Notes under the pieces: generated by a model
Told to the model about the DNA's origin: nothing
Database searches by the model: none
The model's input: the letters and a program-made list of their open reading frames with translations, nothing else
Origin: Hordeum vulgare subsp. vulgare
Taxonomy: Eukaryota; Streptophyta; Magnoliopsida; Poales; Poaceae
Assembly: GCF_904849725.1 (NCBI RefSeq)
Contig: NC_058520.1
Span: 398,363,993 to 398,427,992, forward strand
Reading direction: 5' to 3'
DNA length: 64,000 nucleotides
Shown here: in pieces, positions 12,738 to 24,840 of the stretch
Numbering within the stretch: the stretch's first letter is position 1
How the letters are laid out: every line of letters starts with the position of its first letter
Position numbers and translations under genes: made by a program

Positions 12738-13487
12738 ATGGATCCTCATCCACTTGCTAATCTCTTTAAGAGATCCAATTATATTGATCCAATTGCTAGT
12801 GTGTTGAGTGCACTTGACTTTCTCTATGGAGTTTTGCTTGAGATGCGTGAATCTGGAAATCGTGATGAAGAAATTTATGAAGTGATTCACAAGGGCTCCT
12901 TGAATGAAAAGCATGATTGCAATGGTTTCACTATAAATCCTATTAGTGTCAATCATGCTAAAAATAAGCAAAACCCTAAGCTTGGGGATGCTAGTTTTGC
13001 TTTATCCACTACTTGTTGCAACGATCATGATTGGGGTAATGATTTTTCTTATGATCTTGAAAATTTGTTTAACCCTCATGATGATTATGATGTTTGCAAT
13101 AATATTGAAAGTGGGTTTGGAGAAATCATGACTTTACTTGATGATAATCCCACTATTTTTGAAGAGCGTCAACTTTGCATGCATGTGGATCATGAAAAGA
13201 ATATCATTTGTGATAGCTATATTGTTAAATTTGATTATGATCCCACATGTAATTGCTATAAGAGAGGAAAATATTGTGGTAGAAACTTTCATGTTACCAA
13301 ATTACCTCTCGTTTTGTTGAGATTGCTATTGTCTCTTTCTTCTTCCTTGCATTTGGTAACTATTGGTTGTCTTGACAATTTGTTTCCCTATAAAATGCCT
13401 ATGCATAGGAAGTATGTTAGACTTAGATGTGATTTTCACATGCTTTATGATGCTCTCGGTGTGCTTCAATTGCTATCTTTTATGTGA
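12738..13487 (+). CDS. Uncharacterised 249-aa ORF of the nested element
   Basis: The ATG at 12,738 follows a pyrimidine-rich leader and a 262-bp gap from the primer site. The frame runs uninterrupted to TGA at 13,485-13,487. The predicted protein starts MDPHPLANLFKRSNYIDPIA, has an acidic, Asn/Asp/Cys-containing middle and a hydrophobic C-terminal stretch (about residues 195-215). No protease, zinc knuckle, RT or integrase motif is seen. An intact 249-codon frame in an otherwise non-coding element suggests past selection or recent amplification. The same kind of ORF recurs in wheat repeats by recall, but I know no function for it. It should not be called a host gene. Confidence 0.55.
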   Translation: MDPHPLANLFKRSNYIDPIASVLSALDFLYGVLLEMRESGNRDEEIYEVIHKGSLNEKHDCNGFTINPISVNHAKNKQNPKLGDASFALSTTCCNDHDWGNDFSYDLENLFNPHDDYDVCNNIESGFGEIMTLLDDNPTIFEERQLCMHVDHEKNIICDSYIVKFDYDPTCNCYKRGKYCGRNFHVTKLPLVLLRLLLSLSSSLHLVTIGCLDNLFPYKMPMHRKYVRLRCDFHMLYDALGVLQLLSFM

Positions 13488-13506
13488 GCATCATTGAATT
13501 ATCAAT

Positions 13507-13554
13507 GCCTAGCTAAGGGCGTTAAACAATAGCGCTTGTTGGGAGGCAACCCAA
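13507..13554 (+). other. Conserved post-ORF motif with a small hairpin, copy 1
   Basis: Twenty bases after the ORF stop is a roughly 48-bp segment that also occurs at 18,776-18,822 in the host element. Its core is AGCGCTTGTTGGGAGGCAAC. The end can fold as TTGGG (13,539-13,543), a 6-nt loop and CCCAA (13,550-13,554). Its role is unknown; a packaging or RNA-structure role is only a guess. Confidence 0.55.
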
Positions 13555-16156
13555 TGAATTTATCTTTTTCTTTCTGTTTTGTTGCGTTCACACCATCATA
13601 ATTCTGTTATGATTGTGTTTTTTGTGTTTCTTTTTGTGTTTGAGCCAAGCAAAACCTTTATGACTAGTTTTGGTGATGGTTGTTTGATCCTGCTGGAAAC
13701 AGACACAAACTTTTATCTCACGAAAGTATTTTTCTTTTTTATTCAGAAATATATTTTGAGTTGATTCTCTTTGCTTCTGGTTGATATGCCTTTTGCCCAG
13801 GCATTCGTAATGTTTCAGAATTTTTGAGGTACAGAAGTATACGAAGTATACAGATTGCTACAGGCTGGTCTGTTTTTGACAGATTCTGTTTTTGTTGAGT
13901 TGGTTGCTTGTTTTGATGAAACTATGGATAGTATCGGGGGGTACTAGCCATGGAAAAGTGAGAATACAGTAATCTAACACCAATATAAATAGAAATCAAG
14001 ATTTCTACAGTACCTAAAGAGGTGGTAGTTTGTTTTCTTGTGCTAATGATATCACGAGTTTCTGTTTAAGTTTTGTGTTGTGAAGTTTTCAAGTTTTGGG
14101 TGATGTTCTCATGGACAAAGGGATAAAGAGTGGAAATATCTCAATCTTGGGGATGCCCAAGGCATCCAAGCCAAATTCAAGGACACAAAAATCCTAAGCT
14201 TGGGGATGCCCCGGGAAGGCATCCCCTCTTTCGTCCTCAATCCATCGGTAACATTACTTGGAGCTATATTTTTATTCACCACATGATATGTGTTTTGCTT
14301 GGAGCGTCTTGTATCATAGGAGTCTTTTCTTTTCGTTGTGTCACAATCATCCTTGCTGCACACCTTTTGAGAGAGACATGCACTCATCGTGAATTTGCTA
14401 GAATGCTCATTGTGCTTCACTTATATCTTTTGAGCTAGATAATTTTGCTCTATGTGCTTCACTTAGATCTTTTAGAGCACGGCGGTGCGTAACTTGGTAG
14501 TTGGCTTGTGCTATGAAAGTAGTCCCAAAGGTGATAGGTAGCCAAAGAGGATACAAAAATCTCCATCTTCATGTGCATTGAGTAGAAACAGAAGTTTGAT
14601 TCCTCTCAATTAGTTTTGAGACGTGGATTTGGTAATATTAAGAGTTATGTTAGTAGGGTGTTGTGAATCTAGAAATACTTGTGTTGAAGTTAGTGATTCC
14701 CGTAACATGCACATATGGTGAACCGCTATGTTAGGAAGTCGGAGCATAATTGATCTATTGATTGTCATCCTTTGTGTTGCGGTCGGGATCGCGCGATGGT
14801 TAACACCTACCAACCCTTCCCCTAGGAGTATGCGTTTAGCACTTTGTTTCGATTACTAATATTAACTTTCGCAACAAGTATGTGAGTTCTTCATGACTAA
14901 TGTGAGTCCATGGTATGGGTGCACTTTCACCTTCCACCATTGCTATCCTCTCTAGTACCGCGCAATTTTCGCCGGTGCACAAACCCACCATATGCCTTCC
15001 TCAAAACAGCCACCATACCTACCTACTATGGCATTTTCATAGCCATTCCGAGATATATTGCCATGCAACTCCCACCGTTCCGTCTCATGACTTGTGCCGT
15101 CACTCTCATATTTCCATTGCATGATCGTAAGATAGCTAGCGAGATGTTTCAATGTCATACGCCAAGCTAGATCGTTGCACATCCCGGTACACTGTCGGAG
15201 GCATTTCATATAGAGTCATCATTGCTCTAAGTATTGAGATGTGAGTAAATAAAAGTGTGATGATCATCATTATTAGAGCATTGTCCCATGTGAGGAAATA
15301 AAAAAAGGCCAAGGATGCCCACCAAAAAAATAAAATGAAAAGAGGCCAAAGAGCCCAAACAAAAAAAGAGAGAGAAGGGACAATGCTACTATCTTTTTCC
15401 ACACTTGTGCTTCATAAAAGCACCATGTTCTTCATGATTGAGAGCCTCTCGTTTCGTCACCATCATATGCTAGTGGGAATCTTTATTATATAACTTGGCT
15501 TGTATACTCCAATGATGGGCTTCCTCAAATTGCCCTAGGTCTTCGTGAGCAAGCAAGTTGGATGCACACCCACTAGTTCTCCTTTTGAGCTTTCACATAC
15601 TTATAGCTCTAGTGCATCCTTTGTATGGCAATCCCTACTCATTCACATTGATATCTATTAATGGGCATCTCCATAACCCTTTGATACGCCGAGTCAATGT
15701 GACCATTTCCTCCTTTTTTGTCTCACAACCACCAACACACTCTATTCCACCTATAGTGTTATATCCATGGCTCATGCTCATGTATTGCGTGATAGTTGTA
15801 AAAGGTTTGAGAAAGTAAGAGTGCGAAAACAACTACTTGGCCAATACCGGGGTTGTGCATGATTTAAATTAGTTGTATGGGGATGATGGAGCATAGCCAG
15901 ACTATATGATTTTGTAGGGATAACTTTATTTGGCCTTGTTATTTTGAAAGTTCATGATTACCTTGCTAGTTTGCTTGAAGTATTATTGTTTTCATGTCAA
16001 TAGCAAACTATTGTTTTGAATATTACGGATCTGAACATTCATGTCACATGAAAGAAGTTACAAAAGACAACTATGCTAGGTAGCATTCCACATCAAAAAT
16101 TCAGTCTTTATCACTTGCCTACTCGAGGACGAGCACGAGTTAAGCTTGGGGATGCT
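13555..16156 (+). mobile_element. Non-coding 3' spacer of the nested Gypsy element
   Basis: About 2.6 kb between the conserved motif and the 3' LTR lacks a credible coding frame. Phrases such as 'CTTGGGGATGCCC' recur at about 14,149 and 14,199, and 'AAGCTTGGGGATGCTTGATACG' forms the junction with the 3' LTR. It is diverged from, but clearly related to, the spacer of the host element at 18,823-21,537. Confidence 0.7.
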
Positions 16157-17704
16157 TGATACGTCTCCAACATATCTATATATTTTGATGGTTTCATGCT
16201 ATTATCTTGTCAAACTTTGGATGTTTTGTATGCCTTTTATATCTTTTTTGGGACTAACCTATTAACTCAGTGCCAAGTGCCAGTTCCTGTTTTTTCCGTG
16301 TTTTTGACCCTTTTCAGAGGAGGACTTTAAACGGAGTCCAAACGGAATAATACTTCCGAAAAGATTTTTCCGAAACAGAAGACGATCGGGAGACTTGAGA
16401 ACCAAGGCACAGGGTCACCAGGGACCCCCACAAGCCCTCATCACGCGACCAGGGGGGCCCGCGCCTCCCAGGCTTGTGGGCTCCCTGGGCCTCCTCTGCC
16501 CTAGCTCCTTCGCCTATATATTCCCTAAAATCCCAGAAAAAATCAAGAGAGCCTCGAAAATACTTTTCCGCCGCCGCAAGCTTCTGTCTTCGCAAGAACC
16601 CATCACGGGCACGTTCTGGTGCCCTGTCGGAGGGGGGATTCGGATACGGAGGGCTTCTTCATCAACACCATGACCTCTCTTATGATGCGTGAGTAGTTCA
16701 CCATAGACCTTCGGGTCCATAGCTAGTAGCTAGATGGCTTCTTCTCTCTCTTGGATCTTCAATACAAAGTTCTCCATGATCTTCATGGAGATCTATGCGA
16801 TGTAATCTTCTTTTGTGGTGTGTTTGTCGAGATCCGATGAATTGTGGATTTATGATCAGATTATCTATGAATATTATTTGAGTTTCTTCTTATCTCTTAT
16901 ATGCATGATTTCATATCCTTGTAATTCTCTTCGAGTTGTGGGTTTTGTTTGGCCAACTTGATCTATGATTCTTGCAATGGGAGAAGTGCTTGGTTTTGGG
17001 TTCATACCGTGCGGTGACCTCACCCAGTGACAGAAGGGGTAGCGAGGCACGCATCGTGTTGTTGCCATCAAGGGTAAAAAGATGGGGTTTTCATCATTGG
17101 TTTGAGTTTATCCCGCTACATCATGTCATCTTGCTTAAGGTGTTACTTTGTTCGTCATGAACTCAATACACTAGATGCATGCTGGATAGTGTTCGATGTG
17201 TGGAGTAATAGTAGTACATGCAGAAAGTATCGGTCTACTTGTCTCGGACGTGATGCATATATGTATGATCATTGCCTTAGATATCGTCATGACTTTGCGC
17301 GGTTCTATCAATTGCTCGACAGTAATTTGTTCACCCACCGTAATATTTTCTATTTTGAGAAAAGCCTCTAGTGAACACTATGGCCCCTCGGTCTACTTCA
17401 CATCATATTTTCTGCCTTACACTTTTACTTCATTGCACTTTCCGCCTTCAGATCTCACTTTGCAATCAATCTTGAAGGGATTGACAACCCCTTTATAGCG
17501 TTGGGTGCAAGCTCTTTTGTGTTTGCGCAGGTACTCTGGACTTGACGCGATTCTCCTACTAGATTGATACCTTGGTTCTCAAACTGAGGGAAATACTTAC
17601 TGCTCCTGTGCTGCATCACCCTTTCCTCTTCAAGGGAAAAACCAGCGCAAGCCAAGTCTCCGTCAACGTGCCAATTTCTGGCGTTGTTGTCTGTTGCCGT
17701 AGCA

Positions 17705-18755
17705 CCGCATACGATCGATACTTTGGCTAAAAATATGGATAGAATTTCTCTTGATGTTGAAACTCTTAAATGTAAATCTTTCGCACCCAAGAATGACTTT
17801 AATGAGACTATTAAAACTATCCAAATATCTATTCTTTAATGCAAGGAGAGGACCGCTAAGTTGAAAGCTAAGAGGGAATTCGTAGAAAAAGCTCTCACAC
17901 TCGGCTTTTACTGAAATCATGATGAAGACCTTAAAATGATTGACACTTCTCCTATTAAATGTTTATTTACTTCTCTGAATATATATGATATACGCACTAG
18001 AGATGAGTCAACTTTAGCTAGAGGGCGCATGTTTGCTTGTAGGGTGGTGATTCTAATGCTAAAACTAAAAAAGTGGGTAGGAGAGGTCAAAACTTTAACT
18101 AGCTATGTGCCCGCTATCTTGGAATACAAGGACTTTAATTGTGAAAGTTTACATTCAGTATAATCTATTTCCTTATTACAAACCATTATTAGCTCAGTGA
18201 ATGCTTATGAACAAAACAAGGCTTTCACTAATCATATAGTGGAGGCAAGGATAAAAGCTTATGATGAGAAACCTGAACTTGAAATTTCTATTCCTAGAAA
18301 ATTGAATGATGAGTGGGAACCTACTATAAAAATAAAGATAAATAAATATGGATGCAATGCGTTATGTGACCTTGGTTCTAGTGTTTCAACAATACCTAAA
18401 TCCCTTTGTGATGTGCTTGGTCTCACTAATATTCAAGAGTGTTCCCTAAATTGCATCTTGCGGATTCTACTATTAAGAAACCCTTAGATAGAATTAATTA
18501 TGATCTTGCTATTGGAAATTAAAATTATGCGCCTATAGATTCCATTGTTCTTGATATTAATTGCAATACTACTAGTCCAATAATAGTTGGAAGACCTTTC
18601 CTACGAACTATAGGTGCAATTATTAATATGAAGAGTTAAACATAAGGTTCCAATTTCCATTAAAAGGGGATGGAACAGTTCCATAGAAAGAGAATCAAAC
18701 CACCTTATGAATCCATCATGAGGGCTACTTATGGGTTGAATCTCAAAGATGACAA
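17705..18755 (+). pseudogene. Gypsy gag C-terminal part and aspartic protease (interrupted)
   Basis: This continues the gag interrupted at 10,917. Joining ...GAAAAGCTG|CA with TACGATC... gives an in-frame 'EEKLHTIDTLAKN', so the join is exact. Frameshifts and stops follow. From about 18,197 a readable stretch includes 'CDLGSSVSTIPKSLCDVLGL', the retropepsin active-site region (Asp codon at 18,368; DLG in place of DTG/DSG). After another shift comes 'IVGRPFLRTIGA' near 18,585, the typical second protease motif. No RT, RNase H or integrase follows, so the element was gag-protease only even before decay. Confidence 0.8.
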
Positions 18756-18775
18756 CACTTGATCATATGCATTAT

Positions 18776-18822
18776 GCCTAGCTAGGGCATAAAACAATAG
18801 CGCTTGTTCGGAGGCAACCCAA
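18776..18822 (+). other. Conserved post-ORF motif, copy 2
   Basis: This is the counterpart of 13,507-13,554, with a few changes (TTCGG in place of TTGGG in the hairpin stem). It lies shortly after the end of protease-related sequence, the same relative position as in the nested element. Confidence 0.55.
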
Positions 18823-21537
18823 TAGTTATCTTAATTTTTGCTTCTCAAATTTCTATTTTGGTGTGATGACATGATTATTTCCTCTGTAATGATTGTGTTT
18901 TTATGTTTAAATTAGAATTTGTGCCATGTGAAGCCTTTGGGATGACTTGTTTGATAAGTATAATTGATATGGTACAAAAACACAAACTTTAATGTCCAGT
19001 GCAGAATTTCTTTGATTTTACTCGAATGTCTTTCTAATCTGAATGTTATACATGGTATTTCTGCACAAATTTCTCACGCCTTCCTATTTTTTCAGAAATT
19101 TTGGAGTTACACAAGTATAGGTTCTTTACACATCACTATAGATTGTTCTGTTTTAGAGAAATTCTATTTTTTGCGTTGCATAGTTTGCTTGTTTTGATGA
19201 TGCTATGGATTGTATCGGGGGGTGTAAGCCATGGAGAGGTTAGCATATAGTACATATTATGCAATAATGAAATATTAATCGATTTACAACAGTACCTAAG
19301 TATTTGATATGTTGCTTATACTAATGGATCTCTATGAAGTTTTCTCGAGTTTTGCGTGATTGAAGTTTTCAAGTTCGGGGTGTTATCATGATGGACAGAG
19401 GAGTAAGGAACGGAAACAGCCTAAGCTTGGTGATGACCAAGGCACCCCAAGGTAATATTCTAGCAAGACTCAAGCGTCTAAGCTTGGCGATGCCCCGGAA
19501 GGTATCCCCTCTTTCATCTCAACCCATCGGTATGTTAGTTGGAGTTACATTTTTATTCGTCACATGATATGAGTTTTTCTTGGAGCGTCGTTTGCTTTTG
19601 TTTGATTTTGCTTTTAGTTTGCCACAATCATGTTTTGTTGGACACGCATTCATCATGGTTAGTTACAATACTTTGTGTGCTTCACTTATATCTTTTGAGC
19701 TTAGCACTTGCTCCATTACTTCACTTATATCTTTTTCAGCACGGTGGCGTGTAGATTTTATACAAATATTTGCACTCCTGTTCTTCACTTATATTTGTTA
19801 GATGGTTAATGATCAGTAACGATAATTGTGTGGGTCATAAAGATAGTACAAAAATAATAGGTATTCAATGAATGATAATCAAAACCATCATGTAGCACAT
19901 AAAGAGAAATTTTTGGTTAATGATACTTATGTGGTAATATGAAAAAGGTGTGAGTGCATCATTGTTCATTCGTAGAAGTACCGGTATTAATAGATTTTAA
20001 TGTCTTGTTTGTATAAATATTAAGAAGGCATGGAGGGGATGTGTGAGCATTTCTATTCCTTGTTAAAATCCTAGTGTTGTTTCGGGTCAGAGGCGCGCGA
20101 TGGTTAACTCCTCCCAACCCCCTCCCTCGGGGCATGCGAGTAGTGCTTTGATTTGTGATAAAACTAATAAAACTTCGCAATAATTATATGAGTTATTCAT
20201 GACTAATGTGAAACCATGGACATACGCAGTCTCACCTCCTCATATTTTTCTAGCCTCTTCGGTATCGTGCATTGCCCATTCTCACCTCGAGGATTAGTAC
20301 AAAATTCGCCGATGCATCCAAACCCCATGGCATGATATGCTCTGTCACACATAAGCCTTCCTATATATTCCTCAAAACAGCCACCATACCTACCTATCAT
20401 GGCATTTACATAGCCATTCAAAGATATATTGCCATGCAAAATCCACTGTTACATCATATAACTAGTTCGTTCCTCATCATATTGCTTTGCATGATCATAT
20501 GGAGCCGACATAGCATTTTGGCAAAGCCACCATTCATCATATTGCTAATACATGTCATGTTAGATAATTGCACATACAGGTACATTGCCAGAGGCATTCA
20601 TGTCGAGTCACATTGCTTCATAGTTCTTCATATCGAGCTTTCATGAGTTGTAAGTAAATAAAAGTGTGACGATCATCATTATTAGAGCATTGTCCCAGTG
20701 AGGAAATAAAAATGAGGGACGCCAAATGAACCCACCATAAAAATGCAAAAATGATTGAGAGAAAAAGAGAGAAGAGACTTTGCTACTATCCTTTACCACA
20801 CTTGTGCCTCAAAGTGGCACCTTATTCCTCATATAGAGAGTCTCATGTTATGTCATTTTCATATTCTAATGGGAATCACTTTTTCATTATTATAAACTTG
20901 GCTTGCATATTCTGATGACGGGCTTCTTCAAATGCTCGAGATCTTCATGAGCATGCAAGTTTAATGCACACCCTATTTACCTTCAGTTGAGATTTCATAC
21001 ACCTATATGTCTAGCGCATCATTTGCATGTTATTCCCACTCCTTGCATTGACATCTACCGATGGGAATCTCCATAGCCCATTGTTACACCTAGTTGATGT
21101 GAGACTATCTTCTCCACATTTTACCCCTTTGATATCTACCATCGTATTCTATTCCACCCTTATGCTATGTCCATGGTTAACGCTCATGTATTGCGCGAGG
21201 AATCAAAGTTCGACTCACATTGAAAAATTATGATCCAATTGCCTCACTTGGACACACTGGTGCTTGACATTTGCATTAATGTGGTGAAGATGGAGCCATG
21301 CCTTGTTAATATGAAAGATGAATGGGGGTAAACATTCTTTTAGGATCGTATACTTTGAAAGATTGATGGTTTTGTTGCTTGTGCTTATAAATATTACTAT
21401 GTTGATGTTTGTTAATTCATCTTTTCGCAATGAGCATACATGCAAAAGATTACATATTGGGTTGCATGCCACATCACAAAGTTTGTTTTTATGATTTACC
21501 TACTCGAGGACGAGTAAGAATTAAGCTTGGGAATGCT
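18823..21537 (+). mobile_element. Non-coding 3' spacer of the host Gypsy element
   Basis: About 2.7 kb without a credible gene. Its order of short phrases parallels 13,555-16,156: 'ATCGGGGGGT.TAGCCATGGA', 'CTTATATCTTTTGAGC', 'ATTAGAGCATTGTCCCA' and 'TACTCGAGGACGAG'. It ends with the purine-rich 'AATTAAGCTTGGGAATGCT' immediately before the 3' LTR, in polypurine-tract position. Confidence 0.7.
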
Positions 21538-22797
21538 TGGTACGTCTCCAACGTATCTATAATTTTTTGATTGTTAAATGCTATTACCATCCTAAGATAC
21601 TTTTTGGTTCATAATTTACCAATTTATTTTTATTTTTTACGGGAGTGCGAGTTGCTATTTTTGTGTGTTTTTTACTTTTTAGGTTTACTGTACTAAACGA
21701 AGTTCAATTGCCTCGAAACTTTTTATGATTTTTTGGATCAAAAGAAGACCTGGAAGCTTTGGGAGAATGTGGGAAGCCACACGAGGGAGGCACAAGCCAA
21801 CAGGGTGCGGCGAGGGGCGTCGACGCGTCGTGATGGCTTGTCCCTCCTTGGTGGCCCCTCTGCCTCCGATCTATGGCCTATAAATTCACATATATTGTAA
21901 AAACCCTAAATATCAGAGAAAAACACTTTTCTGCCACTGCAAGTCTCTGTTCGATGGTAATCCCATATGGAGCTCCGTCCCGGCACCCTGTCGGAGAGGA
22001 GATCGATCACGGAGGGCATCTTCGTCAACCTTGATGCCCTCGTGATGATATGTGAGTAGTTCTCCATAGATCTATGGATTTGTAGTTAGTATCTAGATGG
22101 CTATCCCTCTCTCTTTCTCTCTTGATCTTCAATACAATGGTCATTGCATCTTCCCATTGATCTATCTGATGTAGTTCTTTTGTATGGTCTGTTTGTTGGG
22201 ACCCGATGAATTATGGGTTTATGTTCAGATTATTCGTGAAAAGTGAGTCTTCTTTGAAATTATTATAATTCTTATTTGCATGATCATCATAGCTTCATAA
22301 TTCTCTTTGATCTATTGAATTGCATTGGCCAAATAGTTTGATATTTCTTCAGTGAGAGGGGTGCGTTGTAGTGGGTTCAACCTGACGGTTTTTTATATCC
22401 CGGTGACAGAAGGGGACAAGTTATGTCTTTGTGTTGTTTCCACTAAGGATAATAGGATGGGGATTATTCATATTGGTTGAGTTTACTTTGTCTACATCAT
22501 GTCATCATTCTCCAAGCATTACTGTGTTTGTCATAACCTTAGTACATAGAGAGGCAAGCATAGAAGCGTTCTTGAAGTGGAGTAATAATAGTAGGTGCAG
22601 GCAGGAGCAACCTATTTTCTTATAGACGTGATGCCTATATACACATGATCATTATCATGAAAATCGCATAACTATCCTTTTTTTGTCAATTGCCCAACAG
22701 TAATTTGTTTACCCACTATATGTTGCTTTCATGAGAGATGCCACTAGAGAACACTATGGCCCACGGGTCTATTCACTTATATATTCACAAAACTTGA
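21538..22797 (+). mobile_element. 3' LTR of the host Gypsy element, truncated
   Basis: It starts TGGTACGTCTCCAACG, with the expected TGATACG changed at one base, and follows the 5' LTR at 6,223 base for base through 'GGGTCTATTCACTTATATATTC'. Homology stops near 22,797. The last roughly 400 bp, present at 9,170-9,664, are missing, so no right TSD can be read. Confidence 0.75.
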
Positions 22798-23330
22798 ATG
22801 GCGGTGCTTGAAGACGGTTGTGGCAACAGCTTTGTCGGCTACAATATCGGCGACGACGGCTTGTGCGACACGCGGGGCGGTCGCATTTTTTTATATCTTA
22901 AGTACTATGCATGGGTCGTGACTATGCTAGACTCTTTAAGTATGTTAATTATGTTTTAAAGCTATTTTGCAATGCCTTTTTTTAATATTTATTGTTTTTG
23001 GTGTGTCTTTATTTTAAGTCCAACACGAACAAGTTGGGGATGCGGTCGTGGGTTGGGTGGCCCGACCCACGGACGGCCCAAACGGGATATGTGCGTCCAT
23101 TTTACCGTCCCCTACAAACCAAACCCGAACCAAACGGATGTCTATTTGGAGCCGTGCGTTGGAGATTTGCACAAAGGTGACGGTGAGCTACAAGCTTACG
23201 GCTTTTATGCTGCATGTACACTCCCTCTATACGGGTTTATTAGGCTCAAAAGCAACATAAGCATGTCCCTCTTTATAAAGCCTTACTTTGAAAGCCTCAT
23301 GTAACCATTTCATTGGCCGTGGCGAAAGAC
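22798..23330. other. Possible PIF/Harbinger-type or other DNA-transposon remnant
   Basis: Phrases such as 'CCCAAACGGGATATG' and 'AACCAAACGGATGTC' ahead of 'GCGTTGGAGATTTGC' resemble terminal regions of cereal Harbinger-like elements, which end near GTTGGAGTTGC. No inverted terminus pair or TSD was found. I see no gene. Confidence 0.3.
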
Positions 23331-23494
23331 ATTATTGCGAGTCCTATAGTTGAATAATAAATACAATGCATGTTTTTTCATTAATTATATGTAAGAATTG
23401 ACATGTGAGAGAGTGTATTAGGAATGAGCTGGAAAAATTAGTTTGAGCAAATTACTACGTACCTTGATCTAAGAGAAGAGATTTCCAGAAATAA
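23331..23494. other. Unassigned AT-rich intergenic sequence
   Basis: A short AT-rich stretch leading up to the TAA target site of the Tourist-like MITE at 23,495. I see nothing functional in it. Confidence 0.4.
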
Positions 23495-23783
23495 GGCTTA
23501 TTCCAATGCATTGGTGCTTAGATGAGACGTTAAGTGTATTAAAAACCTTATTAACTAGTCGTTTCAATGCATAGATGCTTAGTTTTTATTACTATGCTTC
23601 CCTTATGAAATTGTTTAATAATTAAACTTTTTCATGTATTGGTTGATAGTCATTTTACATAGGTTCATGCGTTTAACATCGTTTTTTTTTATCATCATAA
23701 TGCTCCTTTTCCTTTTTAATTGATTTGTCATATCACTTTCTTGCCTATGTGACATCTTTAATACTGGTGCACTGGGAAGGGCC
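23495..23783. mobile_element. Tourist-like (PIF/Harbinger) MITE, 289 bp
   Basis: The left end GGCTTATTCCAATGCATTGG and the right end, read in reverse complement as GGCCCTTCCCAGTGCACCAG, form imperfect inverted termini. It is flanked by TAA on both sides (23,492-23,494 and 23,784-23,786), the 3-bp TSD expected of PIF/Harbinger elements. No coding capacity. Confidence 0.75.
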
Positions 23784-24187
23784 TAATAAACCCGAACGAA
23801 CGAAGGGAGTAGTTTGCTCTGCAACTAGAGTGCTGGCATCGCCACGAGCATAACTAAGAGTAATGTCAACTTTGTGCGACCATAGGGAGTGCCACCGGTC
23901 CATACCATAGCTTTTTGGTCTCTTATTAAATCATCGCCTGCGTTTCTCAAAAGAAAGAAAACCATCTGCTGCGTTAACATCTACACTGATCAAACTAAAA
24001 ACCGCTTAAATTCAATCATGCAATCATGAGAGCGCATTGCATACTCTAGTAGATGCTTACCCAAACAAAGATGGTGAGACAATCAAGCAAGGCAAGCATA
24101 TATATGACGTTTCAATTGGAGTTGGTTGGGTCCCGTCCACGCATCTACACACTACGGCTGACGACGTTGTAGCAATAGTAGCACGTA

Positions 24188-24286
24188 CTCTTTCCGTTTT
24201 TAAATATAAGTTTTTTATACGTTTTATTAAAAGACTACATACGGATGTATATAGACACAGTTTAAAGTATAAGTTTACTTATTTTG
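24188..24286. mobile_element. Stowaway MITE fragment (left half)
   Basis: Preceded by TA, it begins CTCTTTCCGTTTTTAAATAT and continues through 'GACTACATACGGATG' as in cereal Stowaway (Tc1/mariner) MITEs. It stops abruptly at about 24,286, three bases before the Helitron-like 5' end. The right half is absent from the window, including after the Helitron 3' end. Confidence 0.65.
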
Positions 24287-24514
24287 TTATCTCTACTCGT
24301 AAAGGGGCAGTTGGTCGCCGGATCGTATCGGTTTTTTTCGTCCACCGCTGCCTGATTTTTTTTCGTCACCGGTTTTTTTTGTCCTAGCATCCCACCCGCC
24401 CATGCCCCGTGCCCTCCATCTCTTCCTTCGAGTCCCGACCCTGGGCTAGGGCTCCATCCGCCGCCGTCCCCGCCCCCGCCCTCATTTCCTGTTCCGACGC
24501 CCCCGTCACCATAT

Positions 24515-24840
24515 CCTGCTCCGCACGCCGTCCGTACCGCTCGGATGCGCGCGCGTCCGGCCACTCCAAGGCCGTCGCCAGTGCCGCCCATCGGTCCGCG
24601 TGTCCGTCGTGACCACGGAGTCTGACACCCCCGCCCCCATCTCCTGCTCCGCCGCCGTCCCTACTGCTTGGATGCGCGTGCGTCCAACACGGCATGGAGG
24701 TCGAGGGGCAGCCCCTCGGTGCGCGTGTCCATCGTGACCACGGAGTTCGACGCCCCGCCCCCATCTCCTTCTCCGTCGTCGTCCTTACTGCTCGGATGAG
24801 CGCGCGTCCGGCGCGGCATGGAGGTCGAGGGGCAGCCCGG
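24515..24840. repeat. About 123-bp minisatellite inside the Helitron head
   Basis: Three consecutive units share the order 'CTCCTGCTCCGCC', 'CTGCTTGGATGCGCG', 'CGGCATGGAGGTCGAGGGGC'. Unit starts lie near 24,518, 24,641 and 24,765. The same array recurs in copy 2 at about 27,010-27,330. The long GC-rich frames here on both strands are by-products of this array. Confidence 0.65.

Larger units (their letters stand above)
10918..17704 (+). mobile_element. Complete non-autonomous Gypsy-type element nested in gag
   Basis: The 5' LTR is 10,918-12,448 (1,531 bp) and the 3' LTR is 16,157-17,704 (1,548 bp). Both start TGATAYGTCTCCAAC and end TTGCCGTAGCA. The length difference matches a 17-bp gap near 11,070 and the equivalent 16,315 region. 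The flanks are CTGCA (10,913-10,917) and CCGCA (17,705-17,709), a 5-bp TSD with one C/T change. The internal region has a primer site, one 249-residue ORF, a long spacer and a purine-rich stretch just before the 3' LTR. There is no protease, RT, RNase H or integrase, so it would depend on proteins made elsewhere. The LTRs look very similar, suggesting a fairly recent insertion. Confidence 0.9.
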
